NCBI GenBank assembly: GCA_963737545.1 | Contig: CAVTTH010000004.1 | Coordinates: forward strand, 434,001 to 498,000 | Reading direction: 5' to 3' | DNA length: 64,000 nt | Origin: CAVTTH01 sp963737545 | Lineage (GTDB): Bacteria > Verrucomicrobiota > Verrucomicrobiia > Chthoniobacterales > UBA10450 | Shown: positions 18,580 through 26,934 of the stretch, piece by piece | How positions within the stretch are numbered: the stretch's first letter is position 1 | How the letters are laid out: every line of letters starts with the position of its first letter | Made by a program: the position numbers and the translations under genes | The notes under the pieces: generated by a model | What the model was told of the DNA's origin: nothing | The model's database searches: none | Seen by the model: the letters and a program-made list of their open reading frames with translations, nothing else

Positions 18580-19746
18580 TTACGGTGCTGGCGGCGGATA
18601 GAGCCGCACAGGAGTTAGGAAGACCGCGCGGACGCTGCCGTCGCGCATATCGTAGGCCGTGGCCACGATCTGGTCGTTGTCATTGATTGCTGTGGCGGAG
18701 AAGACCAGGTAGTTTTTTCCTTCCCCGTAGAGCAGCATGTTCAGGTTGATCATTTGCCCGCCGCCGTTCGAAGTTCGGCGCCAGAGAAACGCCACTTGCT
18801 GGATGGGCATTTCGCCGACCGCTGGGAGATAGGTATATCCAACAACTTGGTCGAAATTGTTGATACCCAGAGCTACGCTGACGTCTGAACCCCACCGATT
18901 TCCGTTTCCGCCAAGCGATCCGAGATCGATCATGCTCTTGCCATCATGCAAGAATGCATGAACGCGCTCGTCGTTGGTTTTGATCGTGGAATAGCCGGCG
19001 ACATGATTGTAACTGTTGATGGCCATGCCATAACTGGAGAGGCCACCCAGCACACCGAGGTCGCGCATTGGTCGATTGATCGGCGACATGCTCGGCGACA
19101 ATGGCTGATACAGGAAGGCGTGGGTCGTCACCATTGGACCCCAGCCTTGCGTTTGAGACGCGCCCGTTACGAACCCACTGTCGTTGACCGCATTTGCCTG
19201 CGCATATGCACCGCCGAGCGTGCCAATGTCGATCATGCCGGTTTGGCTGGTCCACATAAACGCCTTGCTGTCAGTGCCATCACGCGTTAGACCCGAGAAT
19301 CCAACCACCTGCCCACTGGCATTAATGCCATTTGCCCGGCTATACACCTGGCCTTTCAAAACCCCGAGGTTGATCGGGATTCCCCCTTTGAAAAGCGCAG
19401 CGTGGCTTGCTCGCATTGGGCCCATGGTCTCGAAGAAGGCGTCCCCCACGACCAAATTCGTGGAGCTGATACCAAATCCGCGGCTGTTTAGGCCACCGGC
19501 ATCCTCCATGAGTTTCTGGATGTAGTCGTAATGGAAGGCGCATGTCTCCTCTCCCTGGTAAGCTGTGCCCGCTACCTGCCCCTGATTATTAATCGCGGCA
19601 GCATCGCTGGCTTCCATGCCTTTGACGACTCCCATGTCCTCGAGGCTATACATTACTTGTCCCCGTGACGTTGATACCCCGACGGCGATGCACGCGGCCA
19701 AGGCAATTGAACCAAGGACGGTGCTGAGATAGTGTTTAGTATTCAT
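18580..19746 (-). CDS. exported HAF-repeat protein, copy 2
   Basis: This 388-residue paralogue of the gene at 16586-17719 shares the N-terminus 'MNTKHYLSTVLGSIALAAC', the order of the HAF modules and most module sequences ('MIDIGTLGGAYAQANAVN', 'RDLGVLGGLSSYGMAIN', 'MIDLGSLGGNGNRWGSD'). It differs mainly by small insertions and in the C-terminal tail. The start at 19746 was chosen by the signal peptide, as for copy 1. The pair arose by tandem duplication of a roughly 2-kb unit that includes repeats A and B. The divergence suggests that the duplication is not recent or that the copies are under diversifying change. Confidence 0.8.
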   Translation of the reverse strand: MNTKHYLSTVLGSIALAACIAVGVSTSRGQVMYSLEDMGVVKGMEASDAAAINNQGQVAGTAYQGEETCAFHYDYIQKLMEDAGGLNSRGFGISSTNLVVGDAFFETMGPMRASHAALFKGGIPINLGVLKGQVYSRANGINASGQVVGFSGLTRDGTDSKAFMWTSQTGMIDIGTLGGAYAQANAVNDSGFVTGASQTQGWGPMVTTHAFLYQPLSPSMSPINRPMRDLGVLGGLSSYGMAINSYNHVAGYSTIKTNDERVHAFLHDGKSMIDLGSLGGNGNRWGSDVSVALGINNFDQVVGYTYLPAVGEMPIQQVAFLWRRTSNGGGQMINLNMLLYGEGKNYLVFSATAINDNDQIVATAYDMRDGSVRAVFLTPVRLYPPPAP

Positions 19747-20006
19747 ATAGATTTGTTCTTTCTTGTTGATAGGTTTTTTCTGTGTTGGTTTGTTTACTCG
19801 TTTCGAACGAATATTTGGTTTCATTCTCTTCATTTTCCTTTGTTGGTTGATTGTTTGCTTTGCTCACGCAGTACACTCACTACTCGACCGCAAAGCGCTG
19901 GGCTTAGGTTGGCATTCACTAATCGAAAATTGGGTAACGCCTATGTTACCTTTTGCCTATAAAACGACAGTCCCCTAACGAGTGGCGCATTTCAGCTCAG
20001 ATTAGC
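19747..20006 (-). promoter_or_regulatory. A-rich leader and upstream region of HAF gene 2
   Basis: This is a near copy of 17720-17965, including the A/C-rich, G-poor leader and the purine stretch before the start. It also contains the shared CCTAACGA motif (19974-19981). Confidence 0.45.
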
Positions 20007-20126
20007 GGCGCCCAGTTAGACCATCCTTGCCGCGATCGCCTCCCGAATCGTCCTCACAGCGAACAAGAAACGCACAACGTTTGATAACTGCGGGAACGAT
20101 GGTGAAAGCCGTTGAGAAAATGGCGG
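20007..20126. repeat. direct repeat A, copy 2, internally deleted
   Basis: This copy matches the first part of repeat A up to 'aactgcg', then jumps to 'ggaacgatgg', losing about 230 bases present at 18044-18320. It keeps the cNMP-gene start codon and first codons, and is joined to repeat B at 20127. Confidence 0.8.
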
Positions 20127-20332
20127 CATCCGCGCTTCAAAGCGATCGTCGAAGGCCCGGAGCCGAAAACAATTTACGAGTAACTGCGGTTGTGAACCCG
20201 CGAAACATCTTTGCCGAGCGGAAGCGGCGCAATGGTCACAAGGTCGCAATATCAATTGAGGTCGAGCTGGTGGCGAACTCGTCGCCTTTCTCGGGTGGCG
20301 TCCCCCAAACACACTTGCCGATAGCGCGATGA
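20099..20332 (+). pseudogene. chimeric short ORF immediately upstream of the GAF-ebo operon
   Basis: This is the second copy of the chimeric ORF: cNMP-gene start codons, then the out-of-frame TPR 3' end, then 'NPRNIFAERKRRNGHKVA', then about 25 unrelated codons. It ends at 20332, one base before the GTG of the GAF gene (20334). It could therefore act as a translated leader for the operon. It is unclear whether the protein matters. Confidence 0.5.
20127..20250. repeat. direct repeat B, copy 3, partial
   Basis: This copy matches repeat B through the GTG-started 'NPRNIFAERKRRN' scrap and then diverges. It marks the right end of the tandem segmental duplication. Confidence 0.8.
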
Positions 20333-20333
20333 C

Positions 20334-20840
20334 GTGAAACATAGGTCTATGCGGTCTAGCGGAAAGCCCGATGGAATTTTGGGAAACGTCACTGAGAAGC
20401 TGCAGCAGGGCGGGGAGCTGGCAACGCGGCTTGGGTCCGTCTTGGATGATCTTCTTCATCACTTCCGATGTTCCGCTGGAACCATCCATCTTCTGGCCGG
20501 GTCCGGTTTTCTCGAACTTATTGCTCAACGCGGTCTGCCCGAGGTCGTCGTGGCGAAGATCAAGATGATTCCAGTCGGAAAGGGCATGGCCGGTATTGCG
20601 GCAGAACGCCGGGAACCGGTCCAAGTGTGCAATCTGCAAACTGACACATCGGGAGTGGTGCGGCCTGGAGCGCGCGACACGAAAATGGAGGGCTCGGTCG
20701 CTGCTCCGATGATCGGGGCGGATGGTGTCCTCAAAGGCACTCTTGGGATCGCCAAGCCGGTTCCTTACGAATTCGCGCCAGAGGAATGCGACTTACTAAT
20801 GAGAGCAGGAGCGCTGATTGCCGCTCATTCCCCGTTATGA
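20334..20840 (+). CDS. GAF domain protein, first gene of the ebo operon
   Basis: The 168-residue protein is a single GAF domain ('RFRCSAGTIHLLAGSG'-like opening at about residues 44-58, 'IPVGKGMAGIAAERREPVQV', 'GSVAAPMIGADGVLKGTLGI'). GAF domains bind small molecules or cyclic nucleotides; the ligand here is not known. The start is a GTG at 20334, with an ATG five codons later. Its stop overlaps the next start as ATGA, so it is translationally coupled to the ebo genes. GAF proteins are not among the standard ebo genes as far as I know. Confidence 0.8.
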   Translation: MKHRSMRSSGKPDGILGNVTEKLQQGGELATRLGSVLDDLLHHFRCSAGTIHLLAGSGFLELIAQRGLPEVVVAKIKMIPVGKGMAGIAAERREPVQVCNLQTDTSGVVRPGARDTKMEGSVAAPMIGADGVLKGTLGIAKPVPYEFAPEECDLLMRAGALIAAHSPL

Positions 20841-21105
20841 CCAAAGCGGAAATTCTCGACCTCTATTTCGCTGATGCGCGCTCGAAGCTGATCGATCTCG
20901 CGGCGTTCCTTGATCGGATCGAGCGCAGCAAGGATGAAGATGATTTTCGCGTGCGTAGCTTCCGCGCGGCGTTATCCCATTTGACCAAGGGAGAACCGAA
21001 AAGGCGAAAGCGGTCTTGCTTACCTTGAGCGATCCAACCACCGAGCCAGTCGCAGCCGCCACCACTAAAGGCGCGACGGGCGCCTGGCCGCAATTTCCCT
21101 CCTAA
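20837..21105 (+). pseudogene. small ebo-linked protein (EboA position), frameshifted
   Basis: Translation starts at the ATG overlapping the GAF stop and reads 'MTKAEILDLYFADARSKLID...ALSHLTKGEP'. It then shifts frame near 20997, after which 'EKAKAVLLTLSDPTTEPVA' continues to a TAA at 21103-21105 that overlaps the next ATG. The fit of that distal stop to the coupling pattern, and the fact that adding one G ('ccggaaaagg') restores the frame, show that both parts belong to one gene of about 90 codons. It occupies the EboA position but is much shorter than typical EboA, so no name is assigned. Confidence 0.65.
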
Positions 21106-21908
21106 TGCGATACATCGAGCCGCACGCGCATATGGTCAGTCGCGTGACCAGCGATTATACCGCAATGGTCGTCGCCGGTTGCCGCGCGGTTTGCGAGCCG
21201 GCCTTTTGGGCGGGGTTCGATCGCGGATCGGTCGAAGGATTTCGCGATTATTTTTCGCAGCTGACCGAACATGAGCCAAAGCGCGCGGCACGGTTCGGCC
21301 TGCCGCATTTCACCTGGCTTTGCATCAATTCCAAAGAATCCGAAAACGTGAAGCTGGCCGACGAGGTCCTGGCGATGATCCCGGAATTTCTCGATCGCCC
21401 GAACGTTCTCGGCATCGGCGAGATTGGCTTGAACAAGAACAGCCGCAACGAAATCGCGGTCTTCGAGAAGCATGTCGATCTCGCCGCGCGCCGCGAACAG
21501 TTGATCCTCGTGCACACGCCGCACCTCGAGGACAAGTTAAAAGGCACGCGCCTGATCGTCGATATTCTAAAAAACGACCGCCGCATCACGCCGGGCAAAG
21601 TATTGATCGACCATGTGGAGGAGCACACCGCCGGCCTCGCGCTCGACGCCGGCTTCTGGGCGGGCATCACCCTTTACCCTGAATCGAAATGCACACCGCC
21701 GCGCGCGATCGATATGTGGGAAGTTTTCGGCGCGGAACGGCTCTGGCTGAATTGCGCCTGTGATTGGGGCAACAGCGATCCGCTCGCGGTGCCGAAGACC
21801 GCCTTGGAAATGCGCCGGCGCGGGCATGCAGAAGAGGCGATCGACCGTCTTATCTACGGCAATCCGCTGCGTTTCTTGAGCCAGACGCCGAAGTTTTCCA
21901 TCAGTTAG
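21105..21908 (+). CDS. eboB: EboB, TatD-family metal-dependent hydrolase
   Basis: The 267-residue protein is an amidohydrolase-fold TatD-type protein. Metal-site residues are visible: His in 'YIEPHAHMV', Glu in 'GIGEIGLNK', His in 'ILVHTPH', His in 'VLIDHVEEHT' and Asp in 'LNCACDWGNS'. In ebo clusters a TatD-like EboB accompanies EboC, EboD, EboE and EboF. In cyanobacteria the cluster is linked to moving a scytonemin precursor to the periplasm. The start overlaps the upstream stop as TAATG. Confidence 0.88.
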   Translation: MRYIEPHAHMVSRVTSDYTAMVVAGCRAVCEPAFWAGFDRGSVEGFRDYFSQLTEHEPKRAARFGLPHFTWLCINSKESENVKLADEVLAMIPEFLDRPNVLGIGEIGLNKNSRNEIAVFEKHVDLAARREQLILVHTPHLEDKLKGTRLIVDILKNDRRITPGKVLIDHVEEHTAGLALDAGFWAGITLYPESKCTPPRAIDMWEVFGAERLWLNCACDWGNSDPLAVPKTALEMRRRGHAEEAIDRLIYGNPLRFLSQTPKFSIS

Positions 21909-21917
21909 GCAAAACCG

Positions 21918-23077
21918 ATGCAGCTCCAGCGCGGCGCTCATCTCGCCTACTGCACAAACATTCATCCGGGCGAAAATTGGGCAGCAAACCTTCGCGTCGC
22001 TAAAGAACTATACGCTCGCCGTGCGCGACCGTGTTTGCCGCGATCAGCCATTCGCGATTGGTCTGCGGCTCAGCGACAAAGCTTCCCGGGAATTAATCAT
22101 TCCCGAAAAGCTGCACCAGTTCCGCGACTGGCTCGCAGTTGAAAACTGCTATGTTTTCACGATCAACGGTTTCCCGTTTGGCCGATTTCACGGCGTCCGG
22201 GTGAAAGAGCAGGTCTTTGCGCCCGATTGGAGTTCGCCCGCGCGGCTCGATTTCACAAACCGCCTCTTCGACATCCTGGCCGCGCTTCTGCCCGACGGGA
22301 TGGAAGGAAGCGTGAGCACGTTGCCCGGCTCGTTCAAAGGCTTCGAGTGCGACCGCGGCCAGATCGATGGGATAGCGGAAAATTTCTGGCACTGCATCGA
22401 ACACATCGCCGAATTGAGCGAGCGCACTGGCCATGCCTTGCATCTCGGCGTTGAACCGGAACCGTTCGGGTTGTTTGAGAACACAGAGCAGACGCTGAGC
22501 ATTTTTCGCTCAGATGGCCGAGCGTCGGCCGGGCGATCCGCGTCTCTGTTCGCACTTGGGCGTGAATTACGATGTCTGCCACTTTGCGATTCAGTTCGAA
22601 GAGGCAAACGCGAGCCTGACCGCATTCCGCTGGACAAAATATCCGCATCAGCAAAATCCATCTGAGCTCCGCGCTGCAGCGCTACAGCTAACGACTCGAG
22701 TTTGGCCGCTTTGCGCCCGTTTGCCGAAGATATTTACCTTCATCAAGTCGTCGCACGGAGAGACGACGGCTCGTTTCTGCGCTATCGCGATTTGCCGGAT
22801 GCCCTGGAAAAGAACGAGCCGGCCGACGAATGGCGGATTCATTTTCACGTCCCGCTTTACGCGCCGCCGATTGCCGGACTCGACGCCACCATTGATCAAA
22901 CGCTCGGTGTGCTCGACTGGCTGGCGGCGAGACCCGGACGCCTGCCATCACCTCGAGATGGAAACCTACACCTGGGCGGTGTTGCCGCCGGACTTGAAGA
23001 GCGCGAGCGTCACCGATCAACTCGTTCGCGAATACGAATGGATTCTGCCACAATTAGTCGCCCGCGCCCTTCTCTAA
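21918..23077 (+). pseudogene. eboE: EboE-like TIM-barrel metabolite traffic protein, multiply frameshifted
   Basis: The start 'MQLQRGAHLAYCTNIHPGEN' and segments such as 'IGLRLSDKASRELIIPEKL', 'HLGVNYDVCHFAIQFEEAN', 'IRISKIHLSSALQ' and 'HHLEMETYTWAVLPPDL' are those of the EboE family (sugar-isomerase-like TIM barrel). They lie in successive frames, with breaks near 22014, 22505, 22629, 22680 and 22935. Three breaks sit at 'cgct' where 'cgcgct' would restore the frame, and one is a T5 run. A REP-like palindrome (22668-22685) lies at the fourth break. The stop overlaps the next start as TAATG, so the gene was part of the coupled operon. Confidence 0.8.
22668..22685. repeat. REP-like palindrome inside eboE
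   Basis: On the minus strand it reads GTAG followed by CGCTGCAGCG, a perfect short hairpin headed by GTAG as in the other REPs of this window. It coincides with one of the frame breaks of eboE, so the insertion may have contributed to the damage. Confidence 0.5.
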
Positions 23078-23913
23078 TGCTCGGCGGAAAGCTGCGCGCC
23101 TGGATGGTGCTCGGGCGCATTTCCAATCTCCCCACTGTCTGGTCGAATTGCCTCGCCGGTTGCTGGCTCGGCGGCTGGAACACGCCGCGCGCGGCGCTGG
23201 TTCTTTGCCTGGGAGGCACTCTGCTCTACATCGGCGGGATGTTCTTAAACGATGTCTGCGACGTCGATTTCGACGCCGAATTTCGACGCGAACGTCCGAT
23301 TGTTTCCGGCGCGCTCAGTCGGCGCACGGTGATTATCGCGACTGTGGTGTTGTTTGTTCTGGGCGTCGTTTTGGTCGGCAGAATCAACGGCCGCAGCGGC
23401 ATGTTTGCCGTTGGCCTAACGATACTCATCGTCATCTATGATTGGACGCACAAACGCACCCAAACCGGACCGTTGCTCATGGCGGGCTGCCGCTTTTTGC
23501 TCTATCTTACCGCAGCTTCGGCCGGTCTCGCGGGCATTACTCCGCGCGCGCTTCTCTTCGGCGCCGCTCTTGGAATTTACATCGCAGGTCTCAGCTATCT
23601 CGCTCGCAGTGAAAGCCAGCCGGCAGCCATTTCGCGCAATCTCTGGCTGCTGCTTTTTGCGCCGGTCGTGTGCGCGCTCGCTCTCAGCCACTCCATCGCC
23701 ACGGCCCTTCGCTGCCTCCCGCTGATTTTCTGCAACGGCTGGGCGATGATCGCGGGGCGCGAACACATCGGCCGCGCCGTCGGCTTGTTGCTGGCAGGAA
23801 TCGTGCTCGTGGATTTGATCGCAATTTCGACGACCTCGCTCCCGATGATCGCCGCTTGCCTCGCGTTGTTCGGCGTTACCCTTTTATTTCAAAAGTTTAT
23901 TCCGGCCACCTGA
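23077..23913 (+). CDS. eboC: EboC, UbiA-type prenyltransferase
   Basis: The start is the ATG overlapping the eboE stop (MLGGKLRAWMVLGR), giving 278 residues. The protein is a polytopic membrane prenyltransferase of the UbiA superfamily, with the first Asp-rich motif as 'NDVCDVDFD' and the second as 'IYDWTHKRT'. Many helices are visible ('VIIATVVLFVLGVVLVG', 'ALAVGLTILIVI'-type). It would join an isoprenoid diphosphate to an acceptor at the membrane. It is the EboC member of the cluster, and the stop overlaps the eboD start as TGATG. Confidence 0.9.
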   Translation: MLGGKLRAWMVLGRISNLPTVWSNCLAGCWLGGWNTPRAALVLCLGGTLLYIGGMFLNDVCDVDFDAEFRRERPIVSGALSRRTVIIATVVLFVLGVVLVGRINGRSGMFAVGLTILIVIYDWTHKRTQTGPLLMAGCRFLLYLTAASAGLAGITPRALLFGAALGIYIAGLSYLARSESQPAAISRNLWLLLFAPVVCALALSHSIATALRCLPLIFCNGWAMIAGREHIGRAVGLLLAGIVLVDLIAISTTSLPMIAACLALFGVTLLFQKFIPAT

Positions 23914-25076
23914 TGAAGAATGACATTCCCATCACTTGCCAATTCCGGGTGCCGTTTCGCTTCGACGTTTTCTTTACCCAACACGTCTTCAATCCCGCGA
24001 ACAATCTCCTGCGCGAGGTCTTGAATCACGGTGCGCCCGAGAACCTGCTGGTGGTTATCGAAGAACACATCGTTGCCTCAATGCCAGCGTTAATCGACGA
24101 CGTTCGCGCCTACTTTTCGCACACAGAAAGCGGCGTCGAATTGGTCGCCGAGCCAGTCATTTTCGCTGGCGGCGAGAGTTTGAAGAACAGCTTTCTGCCG
24201 GTGGAACAATTGCACGCGCTCGTTGAGAGGCACGGTCTGTCGCGCCATTCTTATCTTGCCGCGATCGGCGGTGGCGCGCTGCTCGATGTCGCGGGATTTG
24301 CCGCGGCCACGGCGCATCGCGGAATCCGGCATGTGCGTCTGCCGACGACTACGCTCAGTCAGGCCGATGGCGGCGTCGGCGTCAAAAATGCCGTGAACGC
24401 CTTTGGAAAGAAAAACTTCGTCGGCACATTTGCGCCGCCGTTTGCCGTCATCAACGACTCCGAATTTCTGCGCTTCCTTCCGGACTCGCGCAAGTCGGGC
24501 GGTTATGTCGAGGCGATCAAGGTCGCGCTGATTCGGGATCGCGATTTCTTCGCCCAAATCGAACGCTCCGCGGATGCGCTCAGTCGTTTCGAGCCGGTGG
24601 CGATGAACGCGCTGATTCGCCGGTCGGCCGAGCTTCACATCCGTCACATTAGCGAAGGGGGCGACCCCTTCGAATTCGGCTCCGCCCGTCCGCTCGATTT
24701 CGGCCACTGGGCGGCGCATAAGCTCGAGCAGCTTTCCGATTTTCGCATTAGCCACGCGGAAGCAGTCGCGATCGGTCTCGCACTCGATGTAATTTATTCG
24801 AGGAATGCCGGACATCTGGCAAGCGGCGACGCGGAACGGATTCTCGCGTTGCTCACGAAGCTTGGCTTTCCGCTTTTCGTGCCGGAACTTTTGCAGGAAG
24901 ACGCAGCCGGCGAACGGGCCCTCCTGGCTGGACTTTCCGAGTTTCAGCAGCACATCGGCGGCCAGTTGGCGATCACGTTGCTGCGCGAAATTGGGCACGG
25001 ATTTGAAGTGCACGAAATGTCGAAACCCGGCGTGCAGGAAGCAATCGATGAATTGCGCGAGCGCTTCTCGAAATGA
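23913..25076 (+). CDS. eboD: EboD, 3-dehydroquinate synthase-like sugar phosphate cyclase
   Basis: The 387-residue protein (start MKNDIPITCQFRVPF) has the NAD-binding and active-site signature of the dehydroquinate synthase superfamily: 'AIGGGALLDVAGFAAATAHR', 'LPTTTLSQADGGVGVKN' and zinc-ligand regions 'HISEGGDPFEF', 'FGHWAAHKLE' and 'ISHAEAVAIG'. In ebo clusters this protein is not the housekeeping AroB, and the true substrate is not settled. ATGA and TGATG overlaps couple it to both neighbours. Confidence 0.9.
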   Translation: MKNDIPITCQFRVPFRFDVFFTQHVFNPANNLLREVLNHGAPENLLVVIEEHIVASMPALIDDVRAYFSHTESGVELVAEPVIFAGGESLKNSFLPVEQLHALVERHGLSRHSYLAAIGGGALLDVAGFAAATAHRGIRHVRLPTTTLSQADGGVGVKNAVNAFGKKNFVGTFAPPFAVINDSEFLRFLPDSRKSGGYVEAIKVALIRDRDFFAQIERSADALSRFEPVAMNALIRRSAELHIRHISEGGDPFEFGSARPLDFGHWAAHKLEQLSDFRISHAEAVAIGLALDVIYSRNAGHLASGDAERILALLTKLGFPLFVPELLQEDAAGERALLAGLSEFQQHIGGQLAITLLREIGHGFEVHEMSKPGVQEAIDELRERFSK

Positions 25077-26422
25077 AGCGCACTGCTGTTCTCAACGTCG
25101 TTGGCCTGACCGCACCTTTGCTCGAGCGAATGCCAAGGTTGCGCGAGTTCGCTGCGAACTGCCACGTCACGTCCATCATCCCCGCATTTCCGGCCGTCAC
25201 CTGCACTGCGCAGTCGAGTTATCTCACCGGCCTGGCGCCGGCGGAGCACGGAATTGTCGGTAACGGATGGTACGATCGCGAATTGGCCGAAGTGCAATTC
25301 TGGAAACAATCCAACCGGCTCGTGCATGGCCGGAAGCTTTGGGGGGAGTTGCGGGAAATCACTCCCGGCTTCACCTGCGCAAATCTGTTCTGGTGGTACA
25401 ACATGTATTCCACGGTCGATTACTCGATCACGCCACGACCGATCTATCCCGCCGACGGTCGGAAAATCTTCGATGTTTACACCGCGCCATTCAGCATCCG
25501 GCCGGAGATCAAAAAGGATCTGGGTGAATTCCCTTTCCGCAATTTCTGGGGACCGGCGGCCGGAATCGCGTCATCGCGCTGGATCGCCGAATCGGCGAAA
25601 TGGATCGAAGAACGGCATCGCCCAAACCTAACCCTGATTTATCTGCCGCACCTTGATTACAATTTGCAGAAACTCGGGCCGAATCACCCCGCGATCGCAA
25701 CCGATCTCGAGCAGGTCGACGCGCTCCTCAGCGATCTGATCGGCTTTTTGAAGCAACGCGAAATCAAGATCGCGATCCTCTCGGAATACGGCATCACCGA
25801 AGTGGATCGCCCGATTCACCTGAACCGCATTTTTCGTGAGCAAGGCTGGATCGCCATCAAAGATGAGCTCGGGCTCGAGATGATCGATTGCGGCGCGAGT
25901 AAGGTCTTCGCCGTGGCCGACCATCAGGTTGCGCATATTTATGTAGCTGATCCGGCCCTCGCTCCGCGTGCGCGAGAGATCGTGGAAGCGCAGCCGGGCG
26001 TGTCGGCGGCGCTCAGCCAAATCCATCCGCGCGGGGGCGATTTCGTCGCGATAGCCGATGAGCGCAGTTGGTTTACTTACTACTACTGGTTCAACGACGC
26101 CGTGGCGCCGGACTTCGCGCGCACGGTCGATATTCATCGCAAGATCGGCTACGACCCGGTCGAGTTGTTCATCGATCCGTCGATCAAACTCCCCGCCGTG
26201 CAAGTCGCGTCTTTTTTGTTCAAGAAAAAACTCGGGCTGCGCGGATTGTTGTCGGTCATTCCGCTCGACGCAACGCTCGTCCGCGGTTCGCATGGGCGGA
26301 TGCCGGAGCGCTCGGAGGATCGGCCAATCCTGATTGTGGAAGAAAACGTGGACGGGCTCGCGCCCGAGCTGCCAGCAGCGGCAGTGTATGGGATCATCAA
26401 ACGAGTCTGCCTCGCCGATTGA
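25073..26422 (+). CDS. eboF: EboF, alkaline phosphatase / nucleotide pyrophosphatase family
   Basis: The 449-residue protein belongs to the type I phosphodiesterase/nucleotide pyrophosphatase branch of the alkaline phosphatase superfamily. The nucleophile Thr lies in 'FPAVTCTAQSSYLTG'. Further metal ligands are expected in 'YLPHLDYNLQK', 'LSEYGITEVDRPIHLN' and 'GGDFVAIADE'. The cut substrate is probably a phospho- or pyrophospho-linked product of the ebo pathway, but that is inference. It overlaps eboD by ATGA and is the last gene of the operon. Confidence 0.88.
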   Translation: MKRTAVLNVVGLTAPLLERMPRLREFAANCHVTSIIPAFPAVTCTAQSSYLTGLAPAEHGIVGNGWYDRELAEVQFWKQSNRLVHGRKLWGELREITPGFTCANLFWWYNMYSTVDYSITPRPIYPADGRKIFDVYTAPFSIRPEIKKDLGEFPFRNFWGPAAGIASSRWIAESAKWIEERHRPNLTLIYLPHLDYNLQKLGPNHPAIATDLEQVDALLSDLIGFLKQREIKIAILSEYGITEVDRPIHLNRIFREQGWIAIKDELGLEMIDCGASKVFAVADHQVAHIYVADPALAPRAREIVEAQPGVSAALSQIHPRGGDFVAIADERSWFTYYYWFNDAVAPDFARTVDIHRKIGYDPVELFIDPSIKLPAVQVASFLFKKKLGLRGLLSVIPLDATLVRGSHGRMPERSEDRPILIVEENVDGLAPELPAAAVYGIIKRVCLAD

Positions 26423-26934
26423 GGCGCCGCCGACTTCCAAATGGCTATGACCGTCTCGAATCTGCTTCTCATTATGGGCTTGGTTGCGCGATAGCGGCCG
26501 AACCAAAACCAGCTCTCTTCTCAGCGACAGCTTTGGAATTGGCAACGACCATGGATTCCCATCCGATGCGATGGGAAAACCGACGGCGACGAAACGGACA
26601 GCATAGCGGCGGCTCATTCAAATCGTCCAGTTCGGATTCCCAGGAAAAGACTTCATCCTCGCGAACAAGTTCTCCCGGCTTCAGCTTGCAAAGTTCCCCC
26701 TCAGCATCACGATGATCTTCCTGTCACCAAGTCGAGAGAGGACTGGCCGGAATTTTTTGCCCGCGGCTCCGGAAGTCCCGCCGGCATTATCAAAACGAAC
26801 TCACCGCCTTCTGGTGGATCCCCTTCCCGGCTGGGCGCGGCACTGATGACCGCGCCCATCGCTCTTTGCACTAGGGAAAGCTATTTCCACCCAGGGCGCC
26901 AATATCGACCATTCCAATCGGTCCGACTCGAAGC
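26423..26934. other. intergenic region without a recognisable gene
   Basis: No ORF with family-like sequence was found on either strand. One plus-strand stretch near 26615-26700 reads protein-like ('KDFILANKFSRLQLAKFPLS') but has no start, no recognised family and soon degenerates, so it may be a decayed gene fragment. Confidence 0.4.

Noticed and set aside
20837..21105. Calling the small ebo gene eboA
   Set aside because: It is far shorter than EboA as I know it and shows no EboA-like sequence.
25628..26617. Minus-strand reading of 329 codons opposite eboF
   Set aside because: eboF is recognised on the plus strand and is coupled to eboD; the antisense reading has no family-like sequence.
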